64,000 nucleotides of DNA from Aedes albopictus. Taxonomy: Eukaryota > Arthropoda > Insecta > Diptera > Culicidae. Position 1 is the stretch's first letter. Each line of letters begins with the position of its first letter. Made by a program: the position numbers and the translations under genes. The notes under the pieces were generated by a model. That model ran no database searches and had not been told where the DNA came from. It saw only the letters and a list, made by a program, of their open reading frames with translations. The stretch spans positions 382,912,706-382,976,705 of the forward strand of contig NC_085137.1 in the NCBI RefSeq assembly GCF_035046485.1, written 5' to 3'. Shown here in pieces: positions 43,760-54,991 of the stretch.

Positions 43760-45361
43760 GCTTTAATAGCAGCCTGGCTATCTGAACAGAAGTATATTAC
43801 TTTGCCCATTACGTGCTGCTGAAGTGCTGATTGCACTCCGCACAAAAGACCAAAGTTTCGGCCTGAAAACGGTGCAGTATCTGCCAAGTGAATAAGACTG
43901 ATGCAGTCTTAGCTCAAGAGAATAAACACCAGCACATGCTCGACCTTCGAGAAGGGAGCCATCAGTGTAACATACGATGCCGTCTGAAATACTTCTCTCC
44001 AGATAACCAGATGTCCACTCTTCCCGGGAAGGGAATCTCGTGGAAAATGTCCTATATGGAAAATTACAAGCAATCGTAAGATCACTTGGAGCAAGGAAAA
44101 CTTTGTCCCAATTCACCGAAAGTGGAAACAACAAGGTGTGTGCTGAACTGCGGTTCACAGAAATTTCCTCTAGTAAACCGAGTACGCATAGGCGGTAAGT
44201 GCAAGAAAGTGCTTCCTGTTTGAGATGAATGTGTAGTGGGGCAACGTCAAAGAGAACTTCGAGCGCAGCCGTAGGAGTTGAAGAGAACGCTCCAGACATC
44301 TTTTGGATATGGCCTAATTTTGATTGGACCGTTCTCACTTCGCCCTTTTGCCACCACACAAGACATCCATAGGCCAAGATTGGACGAACAACAGTTGTTG
44401 TAACCCCATTTGATATACTTGGGTTTAAGACCCCAAGTTTTACCAAGGGTTCGCCGACATTGCCCGAAGGCCATACAAGCTTTCATGATTCTGAACTCAA
44501 CATGAGGTGTCCAGGAAAGCTTGGAATCAAGAATGACTCCAACGTACTTTACCTGTTCAGTCACATTGATTTCAGAATCAAAGAGACGTAAAGGTCGAAC
44601 ACCATTGCGGTTTCGCTTTTCCGTGAAAATAACAATAGATGTTTTACTCGGATTTACCGAAAGGCCATATTGGCCTCACCAACCCTACCTGAAGAGCGTT
44701 TTGCATCAGGTCGAAAAGGGTGCTGATGTACATACGTACTAACAATGTTAGGTAGTCGTCGGCAATGGTTTTGCCGTCCGCTATTATTGACTTGCCTCAA
44801 TAGCGTATCTGCTACGAAATTCCACAAAAGTGGTGATAAGACTCCACCTTGAGGGCATCCACAAACACACAATTTGCTAATCGCCGCTTGACGCAACGTC
44901 GAGAAGAGATGTCGGTTTTTGAGCATTTGGTGAATCCAATTGGAAATTATTGGAGATGTACCATGACTCCGTGCGGCTTCCAATATGGCGTTGAAAGGCA
45001 CGTTGTCAAAGGCACCCTCGATATCCAAGAAAACACCCATGCAGGATTGCTTTTCAGCGAATGCCTTCTCGATATCGTAAACAACTTTGTGTAAAAGCGT
45101 CACAGTGGACTTTCCAGATGGGTAAGCATGTTGGTTCACATGAAGAGGCACATTGGCCAGATGAACATCACGGATGTGATGATCGACAATGCGTTCTAAA
45201 CATTTCAGAAGAAAAGAGGTCAAACTGATAGGTCTGAAGCTCTTTGCTTCTTCATACGACGCACGACCCACATTCGGGATAAACTTTACAGTAATATCCT
45301 GCCAGGATTTGAGAATATAAGTACCCTGTATCAAAACTGCAAACATGTTTGAAATGATCAA
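43760..45361 (-). pseudogene. LOA-type reverse transcriptase and RNase H N-terminus
   Basis: From 45361 down: FIPNVGRASYEEAKSFRPIS, LTSFLLKCLERIVD, HVNQHAYPSGKSTVTLLHKV, GVFLDIEGAFDNVPF (motif A), CGCPQGGVLSPLLWNFVADT (motif B); a frameshift, then the ADD box (ATTGCCGACGAC on the minus strand near 44757), another shift, YVGVILDSKLSWTPHVEF, VVRPILAYGCLVWW, and the RNase H opening CYTDGSLLEGRA near 43930. The protein would make cDNA and degrade template RNA. At least three frameshifts/stops; the insertion at 43759 removes the rest. Confidence 0.8.
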
Positions 45362-46119
45362 ATCCCTTTTTGAATCAAAATAGGATAAATCGCATCTGCC
45401 CCAGGAGATTTGAAAGGAGCAAAGCTATTAAGTGCCCATTCAATCGATTCTAAAGTTATGATACTCCGAGCCGAAGCTAAAGAAAAGGTTCATCCGAAGA
45501 TGTAATATACACACATCCGGGGATGTGTGTACTGAATAAACATTCCAAAACTTCCTCATCAGAGGAAGTGACATCACTCTTTGGCAAACGAAGTTCGTTC
45601 ACTTGAAAATCCTTAGATTTTGCAAGGATTTTGTTCAACCGACTGGCTTCACTCAGACTGTAAACATTTGTACAAAGGTTTTTCCAGCCGAATCGTTCAG
45701 CAGACCGAAGAGCTTTCTGGTAGGCCTTGTGAGCCGACCTGAAAGCCTCCGATCCAGCCGAACGTCGTCTGTTCCAACTCTTTCTACATTGTTTCCTGAG
45801 CTTCACCAGATCAGAGTTCCACCAAGGGGTTCCTCTTGTGATCTTCACATACCGCAGAGGGCAAGCTTCTTCAAAAGCTTCCATGATGAAGGCCGTTGTA
45901 GTATCAACGGCATCATCTAAATAAAGATTTTTCATCTGACACATGCCAATTGGTCAGTTCATGACTAATTCTGCTAGAGCAAAGTGTTATTTCTAACACT
46001 TCCTCTCTAGATACCATGAAGGTTGGGTGGTTGCCTATGTTAAGTAATCCAAGATCTGTACTACTTAAGTATTCCATCAAACTGGAGCCTCTCAAATTGA
46101 TCTCTGAGAAACCCCCCAA
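45362..46119 (-). pseudogene. LOA-type endonuclease end and RT linker
   Basis: LRGSSLMEYLSSTDLGLLNI, GNHPTFMVSREEVLEITLCS and WHVSDE are the last blocks of an APE-type endonuclease. GTPWWNSDLVKLRKQCRKSW and the linker to RT follow, then WALNSFAPFKSPGADAIYPI (RT motif 0) near 45390-45450 in a different frame. The endonuclease active-site half is missing: a 5'-truncated copy. Confidence 0.8.
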
Positions 46120-46259
46120 ATGCGAGGTCTCTTCAGTGTCTCGTACTTGACTCGACTGTAGTCGAAGTTTAAATTAAGAATTAGGAATTAAAAGAAACAG
46201 TACTTAACCCGATATTCTTTTTACTTAGTTTGATAATGTTCACATGAATGAGATGAATG

Positions 46260-46800
46260 CAACACAGTTCAAAGAGATTTAGAAAAAATTCAGGGGAATT
46301 TCAATAAAGTTTTAGGGAATGTACAGAAGTCTTTCAAGCTGTTTCAGTGTTTCAGGTGATATCAGCGATAAATCCCCTAGAACGCCCTTGAAACCACCTA
46401 AAACTCCAGGGAAAACCCCTGGAACGCCTAAAACGCCTGGGATTCCCTTGGAACGCATCTGAAACATCATGGAATGCCCCTAAGATCCCCTGAATCATCC
46501 TTGGGACCCCCTGAAAGCCTCTGAAGTCGATTGAATACCTCTAGCCCCTGAAACACCCCGGACCGCGTTTGAAAGTCCCTGAAACACTCTCGGAAACCCC
46601 TGGTATACCCCTAGAACGCCTTTGAACCCCATGAAAACGCCTGGGTCGCTCCTGAAACCAACTGCAACGCCCCTGGAACGCCCAGAAGTATCACTTAACC
46701 CTTCTATAACACCCCAGGACGCTCTTGAAACCTATTGAAAACCCCTGGAACGTTCCTAAAGTCCTCTGGATCATCGTGAGACACCTTGAAATGCACGATT
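46260..46800. repeat. CCCCTGGAACGCC-type minisatellite
   Basis: Imperfect units of 14-20 bp: CCCCTGAAAC, CCCCTGGAACGCC, CCTTGAAACC. No frame of interest. A different core from the GAATTCC arrays. Confidence 0.65.
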
Positions 46801-48430
46801 AGGTAAAGTGAAACAAATGTGGCAGTCATACTAACAATTTAGGTTATGCCAGTGCTCAACAATTGGATTATGGATGCATAATGAAAGTATGATGAAATAA
46901 TATTTTTTATAGTGAAATAACAATGAAATTGTTATGATAACAATGTTAAAGGGTAAAGGGCATCCTCCCAGTTTTTATAACTATGCTGGGACTTTGATAT
47001 TTGTGGCCAGTTTGCCATTAAGCATATTTCGTAACAGACATTTCTGCAAATTAATCATAATAATAGGCTTCTAGAGTCCTATCTAGAATCTTGTTTTAAA
47101 CCACAAAATATGGTGAAAGAGTACACATTTACACATTTACTCACTTATAGATGTTTTTATTGGTCGTGGTTGAAAACATATTATTTTTAATTTTTAAATC
47201 TTTTGTCTCGCCGCTAGCTAATAACACATACTTTGAGTGTTTTTTTTTCTATCGTGTATTGGAACATTTTTGAATCCCCTATGCGAAAAATGTCGAGTTC
47301 TATCACGTCAAAGACGACCTCAAATGTCAAACTAGAACTATTAACCATTTAATTTATTTTAAATTTATCTCTTCGTTTTTCGAGTTCGAGTAAAGTATAA
47401 TCCCGATTGAAATACCATGCTTGATCGTATTATTCAATAAAAGCGAGATTTTGTCTTTAATTTTAGGACCTTATTGTGTAGTTTCCGTGACATCGGCGGT
47501 ACAAAATTTTCAATCCAAATTTTTAGCAAAAATAATTTATAATTTTGTAACTACTGCACGTGGCACACATGAATAGAATATAATCATATAATAGAATATA
47601 AATCATTGACTTATTTTTAGGGATCAAGGGGTGACACTTGGTGATTTTTCATTGAAAAAGTAATTTCCCCCATTCAACATACATTCAACGAGAATAACAT
47701 TTTCAGAAACTGTTTAACAAATAGCGAATCAAGGAAAAGGCAAAAAAGTAAGTTTTATCATTTAAAATTCCATACAAGCTTCAATCATGATGCGAAAAAT
47801 GTAGGCATAAACGATTCCGCTCAAATTTTCCACAGTCATTCAGAACCCAAAATGGAAGCAAACAAATCTTGATCTAAAAAAAGATTACTACGACTATTTT
47901 AAAAAAAAAAACAACAAAGAATTATTAAAGCAGGACTGTAAGTTCTGAACATCTCATCCCAGGAAAAATCCCTAAAAGAATATCGGGAGGAACCCATGAA
48001 AAATTCTCTGGAGAAATCCTTTAAGAAAGCCCAAGAGAAATCTGTAGAGAAATGAATATCGGGAAAATCCCAAGAATCCCGGATGAGTTCCTGAACAGCA
48101 GTAGAACAGACGCTACATATCGTTACGTGATTTGTGAAGGACCCTTATTATTTCGATAAAATAATTATATGTGATTATATTCTCCGCTACTAAATTTATA
48201 TGTATAAGTTGTTTTTCATTGGAAAAACAAAACCTCCTTCTTGGGATGAAGGCTTATCTGGGATGAAATAAGTATATCGTGTGGCAGACATGGAGGTACA
48301 TATTCTATGTTTTTGGCCACGGAAATTCATTATAAAGCAAATATGAGATTAAATTGTCATGAAGAGACGAACCAGCCAAGGGCTGAAAGTCTCTATAATA
48401 AAGATAAATCAATCAATCAATTAAATTGTC
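46801..48430. other. unassigned AT-rich stretch
   Basis: No gene. A small GAAATCC/GGGAGGAACCC repeat patch at about 47955-48090. Confidence 0.4.
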
Positions 48431-48531
48431 AACAGCATTTTTAGTGATAGTAATTTCAAACCGACTCCGACAACACCTCTGAGCTAGGTAGTGTGGATTC
48501 TTCATTCATCGATGTTTCTGATGAACACCAA

Positions 48532-48810
48532 GGGCCCATATAGTCGAGGCGGTAAACGCACGGGTATTCAGCATGACCATGCTGAGGGTGACGGGTTCGA
48601 TTCCCGGTCGGTCCAGGATCTTTTCGTAAAGGAAATTTCCTTGACTTCCTTGGGCATAGAGTATCTTCGTGCCTGCCACACGATATACACATGCAAAATG
48701 GTCATTGGCAGAGGAAGCTCTCAGTTAATAACTGTGGAAGTGCTCATAAAACACTAAGCTGAGAAGCAGGCTTTGTCCCAGTGAGGACGTTACGCCAAGA
48801 AGAGGAGGAG
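48532..48810 (+). mobile_element. Feilai-type SINE, copy 2
   Basis: Box A TAGTCGAGGCGG, box B GGTTCGATTCCC, end GACGTTACGCCAAGAAGAGG. The exact TSD GATGAACACCAA is at 48520-48531 and 48811-48822. Almost identical to copy 1 and copy 3, so probably a recent insertion. Confidence 0.9.
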
Positions 48811-48839
48811 GATGAACACCAAATAACAAACAAGAAGTC

Positions 48840-50150
48840 AAAGCCTAACGACCCTTTCTATTTTTATCCGATGACTCCTGGCTAATTCAACCCACAGACA
48901 ATCCTTCCTTGGCACACCGTTCTACCGTCATCGAAGAGACCGAAGGTTCTTCTTCTATTTACGGCACATGACGTATACATTGCATGCATGTGCACAAGCA
49001 TAATAGTAACGCAATTGCTGCATTGCGACGCCTTTGGAAATGCTCTACTCCACGCCAAACAACTGGAAGTGGAATCCCCCTAGGTAGGCAGCTAAATTTA
49101 TCTAAAAAGAAAACTTTACCTTGCACGCGATCCAGAAAAAAGGGCTGACTGCAATCGCTCACCTTTTCGTTCGTCGGATGGCAAGGCAATGTCATTCCCC
49201 GTTGTCGCCTTCGAGTCGGTGTCGCGCCGTTGTTGTGTGGGCTTCTTGCACTTTGCTCTGCCGGTTTGCACCACCGCACTTGAGTTGCTTATTTGCTTTC
49301 CCCTTTTCGGTAGTTCTTGGTCTTACCTTTATCTTTTTAAGACCATCTACTTGTCTGGCCATGTGCAGCCTATTTTTGTTTTATTTTATTAAATTTTCCC
49401 CTATCTGATGTTTTATTATTTTTTCGCATGTCACACCTAATTTTCTTAACTTTTGAGAAAAAACTTTATTGACTTATTCGTACACTCACTGCACACTGCT
49501 TCTGGTTGTAGCACCTTCCACACCACTGTGCTGAAGTCAACGGGAATAAAAAGGACTATCCACCCTCATTGAAACGAAGGTTCGAATCATGCAACCACTC
49601 TGTTTCCTCACTGCTTCTTCTTCGCTCACACTCTCTACATGCGCCGGAAAATGTATCAAAAAATCGATACCACCCCTCACTTCCAACAGCACACTCCACA
49701 CCGCACCCTATGGATTTTCCTCTCACAGCTTCAATATTGATTATTCTTTGTTGTTTTCACCACCAGTCGACTGTCGGTATGCACATTCCAACAAGCACAC
49801 TATAGGTTTGAAATTTTGGCCTAAGGCCAAATTGGTTGTTTTCTCAATTCCGAAAATGATTTCACACCGCGGCGTACATCCTTCATCGGACAGTGATGCA
49901 AAAACGTAACATTACTGCCGCATTTTCAACTTTGCAGCGGATCAGCATCAGCCCAACAACACTTGCATACACTCATACGCACGCAACATCCCCCCAGTTC
50001 GGGTTTCTTCAGTAGGCCATGGATTCGGGCAGCAAGATGGCGGCGGCTGCTAAAACATAGCAACCCACGGCGATGGACAGATCTGCACTCTGCTTAACAC
50101 CAGAGACTACTAGGCGCTTCTGATGTGCTGCAACTTTTGCGTAAACCTGA
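48840..50150. other. non-repetitive, relatively GC-rich block
   Basis: No mobile-element signatures between the SINE and the candidate promoter. Minus-strand splice-donor-like sites occur (AAAG|GTAAGA ending 49327; AAAAG|GTGAGC ending 49163), but no ORF gives a recognisable protein, so I annotate no exon. May be the intron or leader region of a gene starting near 50390. Confidence 0.35.
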
Positions 50151-50172
50151 GCGATATTCTTAAAACAGTCAC

Positions 50173-50393
50173 CTGCCAAGAACCACTTTTCAGCGGGCTA
50201 AGCTAAATCACTGAATTCGCGATGTGGTGCTTTAAATCGACCAATGCACTAGCAGACAACCAAAACCACGAACCAACCAACAATCAACCAGTAGGCAATA
50301 GGTACCGCCGCGGTATCGACCGTGGACGCGAAGGCAGACAACAACTTTCGCGTTCCGCACCGTGAGCGATTTGAATGAGAACTGAGCCGACCA
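50173..50393 (-). other. candidate 5' exon and TATA-less promoter
   Basis: A CpG-richer patch. On the minus strand TCAGTT (A at 50393) and seven bases on TCATTC (A at 50386) both match the initiator TCAKTY; CGGAACGC about 20 bases downstream resembles the end of the MTE element (CSSAACGS), two bases off the ideal spacing from the second Inr. A donor-like CTTGGCAG|GTGACT ends at 50173. No clear ATG frame in between, so it would be a leader exon. Motif evidence only. Confidence 0.3.
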
Positions 50394-50690
50394 ACGCTCG
50401 CTTTGGTACGTAGATGATTGCTGCTGCCGTGTATGCAATCCAACCATCTATCCGTCTGTGCGTCTGTCCGTCTACCTATCCAACGCCACCCATCCCACTG
50501 AGGTGAGGACTGGCGCGTATTCGCTCATCTATCTCTGGCTATCCGAGCATGGTGGCTTGAGCATTCGCGGCGTTCGACCAACCACCATATCCGTCGTAGG
50601 TGCGCTGGTGTATGGGTGTAGAGCAGCGGTTCGCAAAGGTTGTTGCGCGTTTCATTTAATCTGTTTTAAGTATAATGTTATTATAAATAC

Positions 50691-52023
50691 CGTGGGTACA
50701 CAGTCATGGATCACTTAGTAGTATTTTTGACCTTCAAAATTCAATTAAAAATAAAAGAAAACAAAAACTACGACTTTGAAAGCACCGTTGGCTATGTTCT
50801 GATTCGAACTTTTCATTACCGATCCATTTGAAGTATAATCGCAAGTCATTTCCGCGTAAAAAAGGAATATTTCACTGTTTACAAAATGCCTTATTATGGA
50901 TCAGCTCCACAGAGTCCCACATATTATGGATCAATTTTTGCCATATTATGGATCAGTGCAAAATTACTCCAAATTCCAACTCTCATAATAAATTTGCGTT
51001 TGTAAGCCTAAACTACGTAGTTTATTGATTATTTTACTGATGGAGTATCCGATTTTATAACAGCAATAAAGAGAAAACATTAAAAAGTCCTGAATCTATT
51101 TACTTCGATAGAGGTGCGCCACTAGGTTTCAGTGATGCTCTCCATTTTAAGTGTTATTTATACAACTCTGTGTTTCTAGGCACCTGGTTTTCAAGGTTAC
51201 ATGTTTTTTAATGATACTTTTGATACTTTAAGGTCAGAATATTGTATCAAGAACGTTGAGTGGGGCAAACATCTATATTTGTTTAAAATGATCCATAATA
51301 GCATCAAACGATCAGTTTTTGGGTCACATTATGGATCACTGTTGAAAATCACATTATTCTAGTGTTTGAATCACAGAATGAAACAAAACTTCTTTTAATA
51401 GATACATACATATCTTATCCAACGTCTCTCTCTCTCTTCTTGGCGTAACGTCCTCACTGGGACAAAGCCTGCTTCTCAGCTTAGTGTTCTATGAGCACTT
51501 CCACAGTTATTAACTGAGAGCTTCCTCTGCCAATGACCATTTTGCATGTGTATATCGTGTGGCAGGCACGAAGATACTCTATGCCCAAGGAAGTCAAGGA
51601 AATTTCCTTTACGAAAAGATCCTGGACCGACCGGGAATCGAACCCGTCACCCTCAGCATGGTCATGCTGAATACCCGTGCGTTTACCGCCTCGGCTATAT
51701 GGGCCCTCTTATCCAACGTGTACGAGCGATTTTTATATCAAAATTGATGGATTTCGACACTTTTAGAGCTTACTGCTGCAGAAGTAGCTTCTTATGGAAT
51801 TCGGCTGTTTACTGGCAGATGTGAGAGGACAACACTGTCGTTGCATTAAAATACATTTTATTTTTAGATTGAACTCTTGTAAATGACTTTTTATCTCAGA
51901 AAACAAATAGGATCATGCTACAAAAATAAATTTCATGCCGAAATATATGTTTTGAGCAAGATATTCGACTTTAAACATCAAAGTGATCCGTAACCGTGTG
52001 TGATCATAACTGTGTAGGGACGG
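50691..52023. mobile_element. TIR element CCGTGGGTACACAGT (host of a SINE)
   Basis: Left CCGTGGGTACACAGTCATGG, right ACTGTGTAGGGACGG, TA TSD at 50689-50690 and 52024-52025. Net length about 1.04 kb without the Feilai SINE (51426-51707). The word TTATGGATCA is repeated at least four times inside (50893, 50928, 50943, 51327) and inverted at 51291. No transposase. Confidence 0.75.
51426..51707 (-). mobile_element. Feilai-type SINE, copy 3 (minus)
   Basis: Reverse complement of copies 1 and 2, with a (TC)n start (the A/G-rich tail of the SINE). The exact TSD CTTATCCAACGT is at 51414-51425 and 51708-51719. It is inserted in the TIR element 50691-52023. Confidence 0.9.
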
Positions 52024-52198
52024 TATTTATAAACCTGAAAATGTCAAAATGTAACATTACTTATACATAAAATGTGACTTTTCAAGTTGAGATAAAAGAT
52101 TTTCACAATTTGCGTGGGTGTAACCACAAAACCGGACATTAACAATGTCACCTCAGCTGAGGAGCAAACCTCAGGCCATGAGCTTACAGGCTCGTTGA

Positions 52199-53824
52199 AG
52201 TTGAAGTTTAGCGCTATTCTTTTGGGAACAGAAATCGGCCAGTCTTTAACTTCGAAATACCTTGGGGTCTAGTTTGATTTAAAAGGCACTAGAGGTACCC
52301 AAACTAGGTATTTGATGCAAAAATGCAGTGAAGAGAATTGTCGGACAAAAGAGGCACAAAACAAGAAGGCGCGACGATTACTCTTTATCCCTACTGGTAA
52401 CAGATAATGACATGATGACAAGATCTCGAAAATTTTTGTTGCAGACAAAACGGAAGCTGAATTTGTTGCGTACTTTTCAATTCGTGAATAATCAATTATT
52501 CCTAATTCAAAGTCGAAACTGTTTGATGATAGATCTTCAGCAGAGTTGCAGTGTTTACCGCCTCAAAGATACCGTTTGAAAATCACAATGAAAGGCTTAA
52601 AAATTTCTAAACACGTGATGTACGATGTTAATCCTATTATTTTCAAGTTGGGACAAACTTATGTCGCATTGGGTGGATTGTCGCAACAAATACAGGCTGC
52701 GACATTGTCATTATTGTTGTGCGCTGGTTGAATTTTGATTCACTGATTTTCTACGCACTATTACCGGAACATGGTGGGGTGCTCACCTAGAAGACCTCAC
52801 AATACTTTACAAAACGACTATTCTCTCTGTTCTCGAGTATGGTCCGAGTAGAAAGTCCTCTCAGCAACAAACTGCCACCTAACAAAGTTGGAACGAATTC
52901 AATACCGTTGTTTGCGTATTACCCTCGACTGTATGCACTCAACGTATAATGCAAGCCTAGAAGCCCTGGCAGGGGTGAAACCTTTCCAGAACCGGTTCTG
53001 CGAGCTCTCGCTAAGATTACTTATCAAGTGTGGAGTGAGCAACACACTTGTTATTGAAAACTTCGAAGACATGCTAAGTCTGAACACTCAGTCAAAATTC
53101 ATGAGAATCTATCTGTTATACATGTCGTCTGACATAAGCCTACCAAGTTATAACCCTCCTCGTGTACACTTTACTAATTACAGTTCCTCCGTTAAACACG
53201 ATCTGCCCATGAAATAAGCTATTCAGGGAATACCAGATCAACTTCGGTGTATATCTATTCCTCGCATTTTTATTACGAAAAACTTTTCGTAAGAGATTCT
53301 TTACAGATGGGTCTCGCATAAATGGATCCACTGGCTTCAGTGTCTTCAACGAAAATTCCACCGCCTTCCGGAAACTTCAAGAACCTTGTTCTGTTTATGT
53401 TGCTGAGCTGGCAGCAATCGACTTCGCTTTGGGGATGATTTCCAACATGCCCGCAGACCATTTCTTCATCTTCTCAGATAGCCTTAGTTCGATTGAGGCA
53501 CTCCGGTCGATGAAACCTGTAAAACATCCATCTTACTTTCTTACAAAAATAAGGGAGCAGATGGGTGCACTGGTCGAAAAATCATACAAGATTACCTTTG
53601 TATGGGTCCCCTCACATTGCTCAATTTATGGCAATGAGAAGGCGGACTCTCTCGCAAAGGTGGGCGCACAGGAAGGTGAGATCTATGATAGAAGAATTTC
53701 ACATGATGAATTTTTCCATTTTGTTCGCCAGAGTTCTCTTCAAAGTTGGCAAAATGATTGGCGAGATGGCCAACTGGGACGGTGGTTACATTCTATTATT
53801 CCTAATGTTTCTTTGCGAGCGTGA
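52199..53824 (+). pseudogene. I-type ORF2: RT thumb and RNase H
   Basis: SKYLGV followed by a stop (52250-52270), then after the helicase-like insertion LEDLTILYKTTILSVLEYG, LERIQYRCLRITLDCMHSTY, LEALAGVKPFQNRFCELSLR, a stop and frameshift near 53217-53280, then RNase H: FFTDGSRINGSTGFSVFNEN, YVAELAAIDFALG, FIFSDSLSSIEALRS (catalytic D/E/D context) and FVWVPSHCSIYGNEKADSLA. The set D..E..D plus VPSHxxIxGNExAD is intact as a pattern although the gene is broken. Confidence 0.8.
52336..52745 (+). pseudogene. Pif1-like helicase C-terminal remnant (Helitron-type)
   Basis: Inside the I-type LINE the LINE reading stops after YLMQKC and resumes at FLRTITGTWWGAH. Between them the plus strand reads QRYRLKITMKGLKI, then VNPIIFKLGQTYVALGGLSQ. 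IFxxGQxYVALSR is the last conserved motif of Pif1-family helicases, used by Helitron/Helentron transposases; here SR has become GG. About 400 bp, frameshifted, no Rep domain. It suggests capture or insertion of a Helitron fragment. Confidence 0.5.
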
Positions 53825-53911
53825 CATTACGGTTTGGATGTAGGTCGAGACTTCATACGTGTGATGTCAAGACTTATGTCCAACCATTACTCGCTAGGCG
53901 CGCATTTGCAT

Positions 53912-54963
53912 GAGCATGAGCATGAGCATGAGCATAGATGACCGCACAATTCGTAGTTGCTACTCCGTGATTGACCAGAACAATCGAAATTGCACAAGGA
54001 ACCAATGAATAGGGCTTAGGACTAGCTTACTATTCTCAATGTACACAGGTCGAGAGCTCTCAACTTTAATAGGGTCAATAACGGCGCCGGCCACGTCCTT
54101 ACGGTCATCGAGGATGGGAGGGAATGTTAGTAAGACAAACGTTGTTAAAAAGACCGCGAATCGCTGCATCTCCACGTTTGTCTCAGGAAGGATTTTTTTG
54201 TTAGTAGGGTAAGGTACATTGTCAGTCCGGGAGTCACCTATGGTTGGTGATATGATTTGACAATGGATCAATATACACAAACCGCCGTTAACAACCGACC
54301 ACTTTTCGACGCAAAAACTAGCCAAAATGAAAATTCTATCGCGCGTCTCCACTCCACTAGGGAGCAGAAACCTTTAGTCTATTCCACACAGAAATACACT
54401 GAACGCGACTCACTTGTCGACGCTCGGATTTTTTTCGACCGGCGAGCCCGAGCTAACACTTTTCACTCTTTTGTGTAAATGCAAAAAATGAAAGAAAATA
54501 TTTATTATCAACTAAAAGTGTATTGGGAACTAGCGCGACGGGAAGCAAAAAATTCGGAACCGACTCGATCCACGACCACGACGCAACTACCGCACACTCA
54601 CCGCCGTCGAAATGCTCACTTCGGAATAGAAAATGAAAAAAAAAATCGAACCACTGAAGTAAACGCGCACGAACTGGCACCCGGACAAAATTCTATAGCA
54701 CACTGATGCACGCTGGGTCCACCGCCGTCGAAATGCTCACTTCGGAATAGAAAAAGAAAAATCGAACCACCGAAGCAACGCGCGCGAACTGGCACCCGGA
54801 CAAAATTCTATAGCACACTGATGCAAGCTGGGTCCGCCGCCGTCGAAATGCTCACTTCGGAATAGAAAATGAAAAAAAAAATCGAACCACTGAAGCAACA
54901 ACCGGACAAAATTCTATAGCACACTCTGAAAACGCGGCCTGTACACTTTGCCTCCAAAAACTC
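53912..54963 (-). mobile_element. retroposon insertion A (1052 bp), 28-bp TSD
   Basis: Exact 28-bp duplicates of the I-LINE (53884-53911 and 54964-54991) flank it. The left edge is (GAGCAT)n, so on the minus strand the element ends 3' with (ATGCTC)n. The 3' third (about 53945-54265) is shared with the insertion at 58889-61901, including a translated DDRKDVAGAVI patch and a block around CCAATGAATAGGGCTTAGGA. The 5' part is different and carries three tandem repeats (54601-54925). No RT: non-autonomous. Confidence 0.8.
54601..54925. repeat. three tandem repeats, 116-121 bp
   Basis: Units start CCGCCGTCGAAATGCTCACT at 54601, 54722 and 54838; each contains CGAACCACTGAAG-like and GACAAAATTCTATAGCACAC. 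They form the 5' part of retroposon A (minus strand), where each unit carries a TCAGTGGTTCG initiator-like word. Confidence 0.85.
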
Positions 54964-54991
54964 CCATTACTCGCTAGGCGCGCATTTGCAT

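Larger units (their letters stand above)
39712..46150 (-). mobile_element. LOA-type LINE, split by two insertions
   Basis: Minus-strand order: endonuclease end, RT, RNase H, CCHC C-terminus, 3' UTR. Fragments at 43760-46150, 42134-42491 and 39712-40316 belong to one element; they are separated by a TIR element (40317-42133) and a retroposon (42492-43759). RNase H after RT plus the GCPQGGVLSPLLW motif points to the LOA clade (Lian-like elements of Aedes), with R1/I as alternatives. The 5' end is truncated inside the endonuclease. All ORF pieces carry frameshifts. Confidence 0.75.

Noticed and set aside
49121..49408. ORFs of 95 and 67 aa in a GC-rich non-repetitive block
   Set aside because: They overlap minus-strand frames of equal length, have no recognisable domain, and the donor-like sites around them are too many to choose from.
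53960..54352. 130-aa ORF (minus) with DDRKDVAGAVI, considered a gene because a similar reading occurs at 60318-60605
   Set aside because: Both lie in the shared 3' module of retroposons A and B; the readings diverge on either side, so this is a repeat, possibly a relic of a LINE ORF or UTR.
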